Part shown: positions 1 to 5,149 of the stretch, piece after piece | How the letters are laid out: every line of letters begins with the position of its first letter | Position numbering within the stretch: the first letter of the stretch is position 1 | DNA from: JBDROX01 sp043809645 | Lineage (GTDB): Bacteria > Patescibacteriota > Patescibacteriia > Magasanikbacterales > UBA922 | Assembly: GCA_043809645.1 (NCBI GenBank) | Contig: JBDROX010000009.1 | Location: 1 to 15,991 of the forward strand | DNA length: 15,991 nt | Reading direction: 5' to 3' | Notes under the pieces: generated by a model | Database searches by the model: none | The model's input: only the letters and a program-made list of their open reading frames with translations | What the model was told of the DNA's origin: nothing | Program-made: the position numbers and the translations under genes

Positions 1-156
1 AATGTTGTAATTGCATGGGGAGATCCAAATGATCCTTTGTATACTGAGCGACTGGCTCGGACTCGTCGAAAGATAAAGGCACTACAAACAGGCGACATAG
101 AAACCGCAAAAAAAGAAATAGAGTGGTTCATGAGTAAATTCGGAAGAAAGGATTAA
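1..156 (+). CDS. C-terminal end of an unidentified cassette gene
   Basis: Frame 1 is open from the first base of the window to a TAA at 154-156 and gives a 51-residue C-terminal fragment; the start lies outside. The fragment is hydrophilic and helix-prone, rich in Lys, Arg and Glu, and ends in MSKFGRKD. It lies 10 bases before the R'' box of the first attC, the gene-then-attC order expected of a cassette. No domain can be named from this piece. Confidence 0.6.
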   Translation, partial: NVVIAWGDPNDPLYTERLARTRRKIKALQTGDIETAKKEIEWFMSKFGRKD

Positions 157-166
157 AAAATTACAT

Positions 167-294
167 CACTTAACACGCAGTATGCGACTACGCTCCTCGT
201 ACCTCGTCGCTCCGTCCATATTTGCCCGTGGTATGCTCCAGTTGGTCGCAAATTTTACCACGGGCAAACATCGCATATTCTGGAACGTTGTACG
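167..294 (+). other. attC site 1
   Basis: R'' box CACTTAAC (167-174) and R' box GTTGTACG (287-294) enclose an imperfect L stem (CAGTATGCGA near 178 against TCGCATATTCTG near 271) and an inner 13-bp perfect stem, TTTGCCCGTGGTA (221-233) with TACCACGGGCAAA (256-268). The two R boxes here are not complementary to each other. The R' box is instead complementary to the R'' box of attC 2, as expected when the cut falls inside R'. Length is 128 bp. Confidence 0.8.
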
Positions 295-385
295 AAATAC
301 ATTTTTTCCTTTAGGCTAACGCCTTTGCTTTTTAAATCAGGAAACGAATTTGATTTTTCTTTTTTGATAGAGGGGAAATAAGGTA

Positions 386-415
386 TTTTTGCCCCCGACA
401 AAGCGGGGGCAAAAA
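386..415. terminator. GC-rich hairpin after the cassette 1 operon
   Basis: TTTTTGCCCCCG (386-397) and CGGGGGCAAAAA (404-415) form a perfect 12-bp stem with a 6-base loop, directly after the stop of the last minus-strand gene. It can serve as the operon's terminator. On the minus strand only AAAAATACCTTATTT follows, not a clean U tract, so its efficiency is uncertain. Confidence 0.6.
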
Positions 416-424
416 CGCTCTTTG

Positions 425-787
425 TTACTTTTCTTCTCCTCCGACCACACGGTTAATCAAACGTAATAACTCTTTTGCCAAAGTGGCTTGGACAATTTCA
501 TGGATAGGCTCATGCTTTTCAATAGCCTCTTTAATTCGTTCTCTGGTCAAACCGTAAACAGTACGCGAATAATCAGCACAATCCTTGAATGTCATAGTCT
601 CCGCCGGATCCACCAAAGCTACTACGGGCCTACAGCATCTTGCATTCGCAATGATAGAACCCCTTCCATCCCGCAAGAATATTTGAGTAGGAGTTTTACC
701 TGTCACTAAACATTTTGCGTTAAAGCCATACTGCACGTCTTCATCGAGAAACGGACAACATTCAGGATCTGGTAATTTTTTGCTCAT
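425..787 (-). CDS. Small Cys-rich hypothetical protein (cassette 1)
   Basis: A 120-residue protein I do not recognise. The N-terminal half holds five or six cysteines, including two CC pairs (PECCPF near residue 10, ARCC near 50) and single ones in NAKC and KDCAD, which suggests metal binding or disulfides. The C-terminal third is a plausible amphipathic helix pair (LTRERIKEAIEKHEPIHEIVQATLAKELLRLINR). It starts MSKKL like the gene before it. It lies 12 bases downstream of that gene and is the last gene of the minus-strand operon, followed by a GC-rich hairpin. No clear ribosome binding site precedes the ATG. No function is assigned. Confidence 0.7.
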   Translation of the reverse strand: MSKKLPDPECCPFLDEDVQYGFNAKCLVTGKTPTQIFLRDGRGSIIANARCCRPVVALVDPAETMTFKDCADYSRTVYGLTRERIKEAIEKHEPIHEIVQATLAKELLRLINRVVGGEEK

Positions 788-799
788 GATTCAATTGGG

Positions 800-1690
800 T
801 TAAATAGCTAATCTCAAAATACGGGAGACAAACTTACGAGTATCAATTCCTACATCTGTACCAACATCAGGCTTACCAAATTGGCTCCATGCAGAACGAC
901 TCAATCGTTCTTTGTGTGACCAACGTGGATCCCATTTTGATAAAATCTCTACATCAGTATCATTAGGATATATTGTAAGACGACCAGCATCACTTGCAGC
1001 GAGAGATTCGCCAGCATAAACTTTACTCCCCCTATTGCCAATCCTTAACCTAAAAGGTTTTCTGTCAACTCCACGAACATCATATTGCAACTGAGTTATA
1101 CTTTCCTCATCGCCACCAATAACCAAATTGCCAAATCTATCCACATAATCAAGCTCACAGTGAGGTGGGAGTTCAGGAATTTCAGTCAAATCCACTGCTT
1201 CCAAATCAAGACCGTGATTATCAGCAAGCAACCTTGGAGTATAACTAGACCTATGCTGTTCTCGGGAACCATCGTATAACTCATTTTGCTCGTTCGGGAG
1301 ACGATACAAATTTCGCACCCTATCGCGTACTCCTGAAAGCACGCTCAAAGGCGTAGCAACAACAACTAATCCATGGTCTAGTTCAGCACGATAAAACGGC
1401 TGACCATTACTATCCTTTTTTGTTCTTGGAGCGCTGTTGATGAAAAGTCCTGTCCTACGATCAGGTTGATGTTGGGTATGCAATCTCTCAGCAGCTTCAA
1501 CTATGTAACGATTATACGAAGGAGACGTGCCATAGTTGTCGAAACGCTGCACTTCGGGCAAATCAGAACGCACACTTTGAGTTAACCGCTCCACCACATC
1601 AGGCGAAGTAAATGGGTGCCACAACCTATGCCCCCCGTGGCAATCACTGACAGAGACAACACGCTCTGGATATTCTAATTTTTTAGACAT
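800..1690 (-). CDS. SAM hydroxide adenosyltransferase-like protein (DUF62-like, tentative)
   Basis: A 296-residue protein, the middle gene of the cassette 1 operon. The segment CELDYVDRFGNLVIGG near residues 178-193 resembles the VDRFGNL signature of the S-adenosyl-L-methionine hydroxide adenosyltransferase (DUF62, fluorinase-fold) family. That family cleaves SAM to adenosine and methionine. TGLFINSAPR and DHGLVVVATPLSVLSGVRDRV are placed where members carry their DPGVG and PDNG motifs, but here those motifs are changed, and the N-terminal SVSDCHGGH replaces the usual TDFG. It may be a distant or non-catalytic relative. It is less AT-rich than the other cassette genes. The spacing of 24 bases behind the DNA-binding gene and 12 bases before the Cys-rich gene supports co-transcription. 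Confidence 0.5.
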   Translation of the reverse strand: MSKKLEYPERVVSVSDCHGGHRLWHPFTSPDVVERLTQSVRSDLPEVQRFDNYGTSPSYNRYIVEAAERLHTQHQPDRRTGLFINSAPRTKKDSNGQPFYRAELDHGLVVVATPLSVLSGVRDRVRNLYRLPNEQNELYDGSREQHRSSYTPRLLADNHGLDLEAVDLTEIPELPPHCELDYVDRFGNLVIGGDEESITQLQYDVRGVDRKPFRLRIGNRGSKVYAGESLAASDAGRLTIYPNDTDVEILSKWDPRWSHKERLSRSAWSQFGKPDVGTDVGIDTRKFVSRILRLAI

Positions 1691-1714
1691 GATATTTTAA
1701 GTTAGATTAATAAA

Positions 1715-2032
1715 TTACTTTTCATTTAGTTTCTTCTTCCATCGCATGACAGTGCCCGCACTCACATCAATAAGCCGTGCAATTTTGCGAATTGGTATTT
1801 CAGCCTTCAACATATCGACAGCTCTGCGAACCTTCACGGTATCTGTACGCAAACCGAAATGAAACTCCCAATTATGAGCACTCCACGTTTTGCCACAAGC
1901 CCTACAGCGTAGACGCTTGAGTTGTTTGTCATGCACAGTAACATCACTATTCTTCCCATAGCTTTTGCAAGCCCTATTTGGGCAACCTTGTTGTATTGAT
2001 AAGTCGTTCATTGAGAGTAAAAATTTACGCAT
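1715..2032 (-). CDS. Zinc-ribbon plus helix-turn-helix DNA-binding protein (cassette 1)
   Basis: A 105-residue protein starting at the ATG at 2032; a longer GTG start at 2044 would fall inside the terminator-like hairpin. CPNRAC near residue 17 and RCRACGKTW near residue 42 form a four-cysteine zinc ribbon. The C-terminus (IPIRKIARLIDVSAGTVMRWKKK) is a helix-turn-helix. This layout is known from the N-terminal part of IS1-like transposases (InsA type) and from small regulators. No DDE domain or second transposase frame follows, so a regulator of this operon, or a domesticated transposase piece, is more likely than an active insertion sequence. It is the first gene of the minus-strand operon, behind a promoter and an attenuator-like leader. 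Confidence 0.65.
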   Translation of the reverse strand: MRKFLLSMNDLSIQQGCPNRACKSYGKNSDVTVHDKQLKRLRCRACGKTWSAHNWEFHFGLRTDTVKVRRAVDMLKAEIPIRKIARLIDVSAGTVMRWKKKLNEK

Positions 2033-2040
2033 AAAAAAAT

Positions 2041-2066
2041 CCACGAGGTTCTTACGAACTTCGTGG
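2041..2066 (-). terminator. Attenuator hairpin with U tract in the cassette 1 leader
   Basis: On the minus strand CCACGAAGTTC, loop GTAA and GAACCTCGTGG form an 11-bp stem with one G-U pair, followed by A and seven Ts (2033-2039) just before the ATG at 2032. It has the form of an intrinsic terminator inside the leader. Its 5' arm can instead pair with ACTTCGTGG upstream (2114-2122), giving a mutually exclusive antiterminator. Confidence 0.55.
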
Positions 2067-2093
2067 ATGTGAGTGCTAACCTTCTATTCCGCC

Positions 2094-2141
2094 TTAAGCA
2101 TTAGAAGAGCTCACCACGAAGTCCGTGGGGCTCATCATCAT
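2094..2141 (-). CDS. Candidate 15-residue leader peptide
   Basis: On the minus strand ATG ATG ATG at 2141 opens a frame coding for MMMSPTDFVVSSSNA and ending in TAA at 2096-2094. It overlaps a hairpin (2107-2133: GAGC, CCACG, loop, CGTGG, GCTC) whose 3' arm is complementary to the 5' arm of the terminator-like hairpin 28 bases downstream. This is the 1:2, 2:3, 3:4 layout of leader-peptide attenuators. Met (three at the start) and Ser (three in a row) are the repeated residues. No good ribosome binding site is visible, so translation is unproven. Confidence 0.35.
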   Translation of the reverse strand: MMMSPTDFVVSSSNA

Positions 2142-2207
2142 TTCAAACCGAGGTTGATTTAAGACAGAATTAGTCATATCAAAGTTAAATATTGCTTAAC
2201 AACAGGC

Positions 2208-2235
2208 AGTATATCAAGCGTTTGACATTTGTCAA
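2208..2235 (-). promoter_or_regulatory. Sigma-70-type promoter of the cassette 1 operon
   Basis: On the minus strand a -35 box TTGACA (2235-2230), a 16-base spacer and a -10 box TATACT (2213-2208) precede the leader. Transcription would start near 2201, giving a leader of about 170 bases. The cassette thus supplies its own promoter, directed against the orientation of the array. Confidence 0.7.
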
Positions 2236-2279
2236 TAGTGTTGTATCTATATAGTGTGAAAGTATAAACAGGTAACGGT

Positions 2280-2332
2280 GTTTTGGTGGCGGGCATTCAC
2301 CCCTTTTATTCCCCTCTGCCCGCCACCAAAAC
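2280..2332. repeat. 16-bp perfect hairpin containing a 34-bp repeated motif
   Basis: GTTTTGGTGGCGGGCA (2280-2295) and TGCCCGCCACCAAAAC (2317-2332) are perfectly complementary. The part 2291-2324 recurs at 6506-6539 in cassette 5 with 32 of 34 bases identical, and a degenerate inverted version lies near 366-410. With the attC and the arms this accounts for the gene-free stretch 2236-2562; the span has no gene of its own. Confidence 0.75.
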
Positions 2333-2400
2333 GGAAAAATCAAATTCTGATTCCAAAAAAAAGCATTTTCCTTTCAAGAAAACAAGGAAAAAATGTACAT

Positions 2401-2530
2401 CGTACAACAGCGACTAAGCGGTTCACTCACTTCGCTATGCTCCGTTCATTCACCCAAATTGGCTGGTGTTTGGTCGCTTCGCAACATATTATAACACCAG
2501 CCAACTTCGCTTAGTCGCGGACGTTATATG
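2401..2530 (+). other. attC site 2
   Basis: R'' box CGTACAAC (2401-2408), L stem GCGACTAAGCG (2410-2420) with CGCTTAGTCGC (2508-2518), perfect over 11 bp, and R' box GTTATATG (2523-2530). Inside is a second perfect 12-bp stem, TTGGCTGGTGTT (2459-2470) with AACACCAGCCAA (2493-2504). Length is 130 bp. Only one base separates R'' from the L arm, but four bases lie on the other side, the asymmetric unpaired spacer typical of attC. Confidence 0.85.
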
Positions 2531-3176
2531 AAATTTTTTCCAAAACCAAACCCTTAACCCATATGAAAATATACATTATTAGACACGGTGAAAGCACCTC
2601 AGACGTAAAAGAAAGGTATGACGGTGATTATGACGATCATCTCACTGATAAGGGACTGAAAGAGGCCCAGATTATAACTGAGAAGCTTCTGGACCGCAAA
2701 ATCCAAATTATTTTTTCCAGTTCTAAAATCCGAGCAATTGAAACATCCGAAATTCTAAAAAATGTTTTAAAATGCAAAATGGTAGTCACGGAAGATATGA
2801 ACGAGCAAGATATTTATGGTGCTTATCCGGAATTAAGCAAAGATCAGCCAGAAGAAGAATACCGTCAGCTTGGAGAAGTCATGGCAAACCGCGACATTGG
2901 AATAGAAGGTGTTGAAACATATTTACATTTCAAAAATCGAGTTGTCGAATGTTTCTCAAAAATAACTAATGAAGATTATCAAACAATTGCCATAATCACC
3001 CATGGCGGGCCTATTCGTTGTATATTTCGAGATATTTTAAAAATGGGAGAATTTATAAAAATTGACAATGGCGCTATAATCGAACTGGAAAAAAATAATT
3101 TGGATTTTACAGTCACAAATATTGACGGCGCGATATTACGATGACGGGTTTAGTTTTGGAAAAAGCATCGCACAAC
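2523..3176. repeat. Terminal inverted repeat of cassette 2
   Basis: TTTTTCCAAAACCAAACCC (2535-2553) matches the reverse complement of 3146-3164 at 18 of 19 positions, starting a few bases inside the R' box (2523-2530) and R'' box (3169-3176). The right arm begins 2 bases after the stop codon, and the left arm ends 9 bases before the start codon. Confidence 0.85.
2563..3144 (+). CDS. Histidine phosphatase family protein (phosphoglycerate mutase-like)
   Basis: A 193-residue protein with the RHG signature of the histidine phosphatase superfamily: IIRHGEST near residues 5-12 carries the catalytic His8, which is phosphorylated in the cycle. The second core histidine, His147, sits in ITHGGPIR, and an acidic stretch (TEDMNEQDIYG) is where the proton donor usually lies. 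Length fits small cobC/GpmB-type phosphatases, which act on phosphosugars, nucleotides or cofactor phosphates; the substrate cannot be told from sequence. It has no signal peptide, so it is likely cytoplasmic. It is the only gene of cassette 2 and fills it tightly. No ribosome binding site or promoter is evident before the ATG at 2563, so it may depend on read-through or leaderless expression. Confidence 0.9.
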   Translation: MKIYIIRHGESTSDVKERYDGDYDDHLTDKGLKEAQIITEKLLDRKIQIIFSSSKIRAIETSEILKNVLKCKMVVTEDMNEQDIYGAYPELSKDQPEEEYRQLGEVMANRDIGIEGVETYLHFKNRVVECFSKITNEDYQTIAIITHGGPIRCIFRDILKMGEFIKIDNGAIIELEKNNLDFTVTNIDGAILR

Positions 3177-3248
3177 ACCGAATATCTGGTTCCGCTTCGC
3201 TCCACCCATATTGCTAACGCAACATCAGATATTCGGAAACGTTATGTG
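3169..3248 (+). other. attC site 3
   Basis: R'' box CGCACAAC (3169-3176), perfect 11-bp L stem CCGAATATCTG (3178-3188) with CAGATATTCGG (3226-3236), and R' box GTTATGTG (3241-3248). The interior holds GGTTCCGCTTCGC, shared with attC 5. Length is 80 bp. Confidence 0.85.
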
Positions 3249-4078
3249 AAATTCATTTTTTCTTTCCTCCATTTAGGAGATCATAAATTTTAACCTCAAA
3301 AACATGCCAAAAGAACAACTTTATAAAAAATATGCCAAGTTCTACGACAAAGTTTATTCAAATAAAAGTTACGATAATGAAGTAGAGTTCATTTGTTCTG
3401 TGATAAAAAATTTCAAAATCAAAGGGGAAAATTTACTCGACATGGCTTGCGGTACAGGCATTCATACAAAAAAATTTGCTGAAAAAGGATATAATGCCAC
3501 TGGAGCAGATATAAACCCTGAAATGATAAAAATTGCAAAACAAAAAACTAACGAAGTTCAATATTTTGAAGGCGCGATGCAATCATTCAAGTCTTCTAAC
3601 AAGTTTGACATTATCACTTGTCTTTTTACTGCAATAAATTACAACAAAAACATTGAAGAACTAAAAGAAACAATCAGCAATTTTTATCATTTATTAAATG
3701 AAGATGGCATTGTTATTTTTGATCAAGGCATAATCAAGGGAAAAGACAAAGATAAACAGGGAGCTTTCGTTGATACTTATTCCGAAGATAATCTTCAAGT
3801 TGCCAGAATTAGTCAATGGAGCCCATCTCGCAAGAATCCTGATATTTATAACGCAAATTTTTTAATGTTTGTAAAAGAAAACGGAAAAGTTGATTTTGAA
3901 ATTGACGAACACGAACTTGGCATATTTTCTGTCGAAGAAACTAAAGAGTTGATGATAAGCCAAGGATTTACGGTTAAAATTTATGACGACTTCACAATGA
4001 AGAAATATACAAAGACAGGGAAAAGACCTATATTTGTTGGGCAAAAAACCGGAAAGAAAAAATGAACTGTCGTATAAC
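3241..4078. repeat. Terminal inverted repeat of cassette 3, entering the coding sequence
   Basis: TTCATTTTTTCTTTCC (3252-3267) is an exact inverted copy of 4051-4066. The right arm contains the last codons and the TGA stop (4063-4065) of the methyltransferase gene. The R boxes outside the arms, GTTATGTG and CGTATAAC, extend the pairing with two mismatches. Confidence 0.85.
3304..4065 (+). CDS. Class I SAM-dependent methyltransferase
   Basis: A 253-residue Rossmann-fold methyltransferase. Motif I, LLDMACGTGIHTKKFA near residues 44-59 with Asp46, binds SAM. ATGADINPEMIKIAKQ follows with the acidic residue (Asp of ADIN) that contacts the ribose hydroxyls, and FDIITCLFTAINY is motif IV. An N-terminal YKKYAKFYDKVYSNKSYDNEVEFI helix resembles the cap of small-molecule methyltransferases of the Methyltransf_25 type. 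The C-terminal part (YNANFLMFVKENGKVDFEIDEHELGIFSVEE) is the family's inserted strand region. The substrate is unknown. It is the sole gene of cassette 3; its last codons form part of the cassette's inverted repeat. AGGAG at 3275-3279 is too far from the ATG to be a ribosome binding site for this start. Confidence 0.9.
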   Translation: MPKEQLYKKYAKFYDKVYSNKSYDNEVEFICSVIKNFKIKGENLLDMACGTGIHTKKFAEKGYNATGADINPEMIKIAKQKTNEVQYFEGAMQSFKSSNKFDIITCLFTAINYNKNIEELKETISNFYHLLNEDGIVIFDQGIIKGKDKDKQGAFVDTYSEDNLQVARISQWSPSRKNPDIYNANFLMFVKENGKVDFEIDEHELGIFSVEETKELMISQGFTVKIYDDFTMKKYTKTGKRPIFVGQKTGKKK

Positions 4079-4216
4079 AGCGTGTATCTGGTTCGGCAGA
4101 TTTGACGCAATTAGATTCAAAAGGAATGTCAAATCAGCCTCTCCCAAATTTCGCAAAAAACAATTAGATTTTAAAGGAATTTTTGCGAAACCTCAGATAC
4201 ACGCGAACGTTATATG
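4071..4216 (+). other. attC site 4, with two nested hairpins
   Basis: R'' box CGTATAAC (4071-4078), perfect 11-bp L stem GCGTGTATCTG (4080-4090) with CAGATACACGC (4194-4204), and R' box GTTATATG (4209-4216). At 146 bp it is the longest site. Its interior holds two hairpins with different arms, GATTTGAC (4099-4106) with GTCAAATC (4128-4135) and TTTCGCAAAA (4149-4158) with TTTTGCGAAA (4181-4190). Their loops are nearly identical: 4108-4127 and 4161-4180 agree at 18 of 20 bases. Confidence 0.85.
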
Positions 4217-4954
4217 AAATAGCCAGAAATTTCTTTATTATTTTTTAAGATTTTTGGCAATTTATTTCGGGTCGGACATAGCTTGTGATAAAATTTAACC
4301 ATTATAATTAATCAATAAAATTATGAACAAAAAAAGTGTAATCACAATCGTAGTCGTTATAATTGTTGTGCTCGTGGGTGTAACAACATACTTTGTAACA
4401 ACAAAAACCACAGATCAAAAACAGCAGCAAATTGCAAATCAAAACTCTCCATCCAACAATACAACTATTACAATTCCAACTGGTTGGAAAATTTACCAAA
4501 ATAAGGATTTTAAATTTGAATTTGCCTATCCCCAAAATTGGAATGTAGGTGACTTAACCGCTACCACTAATAATTTATTAACGCTGGGTATGGGAGTTCC
4601 TGGTCTTGGTGATGACACCGCTTGGGTTAATGTTGTGTCTGAGGAAGATTTAGCTAAAGCGATAGATTTACATGTCAAAAATTACGTTGAAGGAACAAAG
4701 ATTGAAAAAGAGCAAAAATTTACACTTGACGGCATCGAAGGCAAACTTATTTATTTGAATATAGGTGGGAATAGTCCCGATTTGGATAGATGGGTTTTTG
4801 TTAAGTATGATTCAAAAGTATACAATATTGGCATTACTTATGATGTCGCACCATACGATGAAGAGTTCAGCCAAGTCCTCTCGACATTTAAGTTCGTAAA
4901 ATAAATTGTCAAAAAAATAATAAGGAAAAGAAATTTCTGGCTACATCACATAAC
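4209..4954. repeat. Terminal inverted repeat of cassette 4
   Basis: AGCCAGAAATTTCTTT (4221-4236) is an exact inverted copy of 4927-4942, and the next stretch TTATTATTTTTT (4235-4246) is matched by 4912-4923. GGCAATTT near 4256 is loosely matched (GACAATTT) near 4903-4910. R' GTTATATG and R'' CACATAAC continue the pairing with one mismatch. The arms total roughly 45-50 bp. Confidence 0.85.
4323..4904 (+). CDS. Membrane-anchored PsbP-like domain protein
   Basis: A 193-residue protein with one N-terminal membrane segment (about residues 6-26, VITIVVVIIVVLVGVTTYFV), then a Gln/Asn/Thr-rich linker to about residue 48 and a globular domain facing outward. IPTGWKIYQNKDFKFEFAYPQNWNV followed by a strand-rich region ending in YDEEFSQVLSTFKFV matches the start and end of PsbP-like (PsbP_2/DUF1795-type) domains, which are common behind single anchors in uncultured small-genome bacteria. 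The role of these domains is unknown outside photosystem II. No lipobox Cys is present, so this is an uncleaved anchor rather than a lipoprotein. TATAAT at 4303-4308 is a possible -10 box but lacks a good -35. It is the only gene in cassette 4. Confidence 0.7.
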   Translation: MNKKSVITIVVVIIVVLVGVTTYFVTTKTTDQKQQQIANQNSPSNNTTITIPTGWKIYQNKDFKFEFAYPQNWNVGDLTATTNNLLTLGMGVPGLGDDTAWVNVVSEEDLAKAIDLHVKNYVEGTKIEKEQKFTLDGIEGKLIYLNIGGNSPDLDRWVFVKYDSKVYNIGITYDVAPYDEEFSQVLSTFKFVK

Positions 4955-5006
4955 ACTGGATATGCGGTTCCGCTTCGCAACATCGCATATCCAGAAACGT
5001 TAGGGG
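4947..5006 (+). other. attC site 5 (minimal, 60 bp)
   Basis: R'' box CACATAAC (4947-4954), perfect 11-bp L stem CTGGATATGCG (4956-4966) with CGCATATCCAG (4984-4994), spacer AAAC, and R' box GTTAGGGG (4999-5006). The interior GTTCCGCTTCGCAAC can close a short top stem. At 60 bp it is close to the classical 59-base element and is the clearest site of the array. Confidence 0.9.
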
Positions 5007-5050
5007 AAATATGGTGTTTTCTTCGTTGTCACTAAAAAAATATTTAAATA

Positions 5051-5136
5051 GGTATAAAAAGGGTATAAAATAGGTATAACTATACCCATCTTGACAAAAG
5101 GGTATAAAATAGGTATAATTTAGGTATAACTAGACC
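5051..5136 (+). promoter_or_regulatory. Consensus promoter inside phased GGTATAA iterons
   Basis: TTGACA (5091-5096), a 17-base spacer and TATAAT (5114-5119) match the sigma-70 consensus exactly; the start would be near 5126, 24 bases before the Fic ATG. GGTATAA occurs six times, at 5051, 5062, 5073, 5101, 5112 and 5123: two triplets with exact 11-bp steps. Each triplet ends in an inverted half-site (TATACC at 5081-5086; AGACC at 5132-5136). The second triplet covers the spacer and the -10 box, so a bound regulator would block or control the promoter. Confidence 0.8.
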
Positions 5137-5149
5137 TATTTTAATAAGT

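Larger units (their letters stand above)
287..2408. repeat. Terminal inverted repeat of cassette 1
   Basis: The first 25 bases of the left arm (287-311, starting GTTGTACGAAATACATTTTT) match the reverse complement of 2384-2408 at 23 of 25 positions. Further in, AATTTGATTTTTC (347-359) is an exact inverted match to 2334-2346, with a looser match between (GCTTTTT, AATCAG). Beyond it, GATAGAGGGGAAATAA near 366 resembles the reverse complement of the 2291-2324 motif. The arms are therefore about 80 bp or longer and enclose the three-gene operon. Confidence 0.8.

Noticed and set aside
1085..1279. Plus-strand frames opposite the DUF62-like gene and similar shadows at 488-709
   Set aside because: Antisense frames of a tightly spaced operon with a promoter and family likeness on the other strand.
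1715..2044. Intact insertion sequence around the zinc-ribbon/HTH gene
   Set aside because: No catalytic transposase domain or second frame follows, and the hairpins on its 5' side are better explained as an attenuator leader.
2278..2514. 78-residue open frame on the plus strand
   Set aside because: It runs through the 16-bp hairpin and most of attC 2, has no ribosome binding site, and its composition reflects the palindromes.
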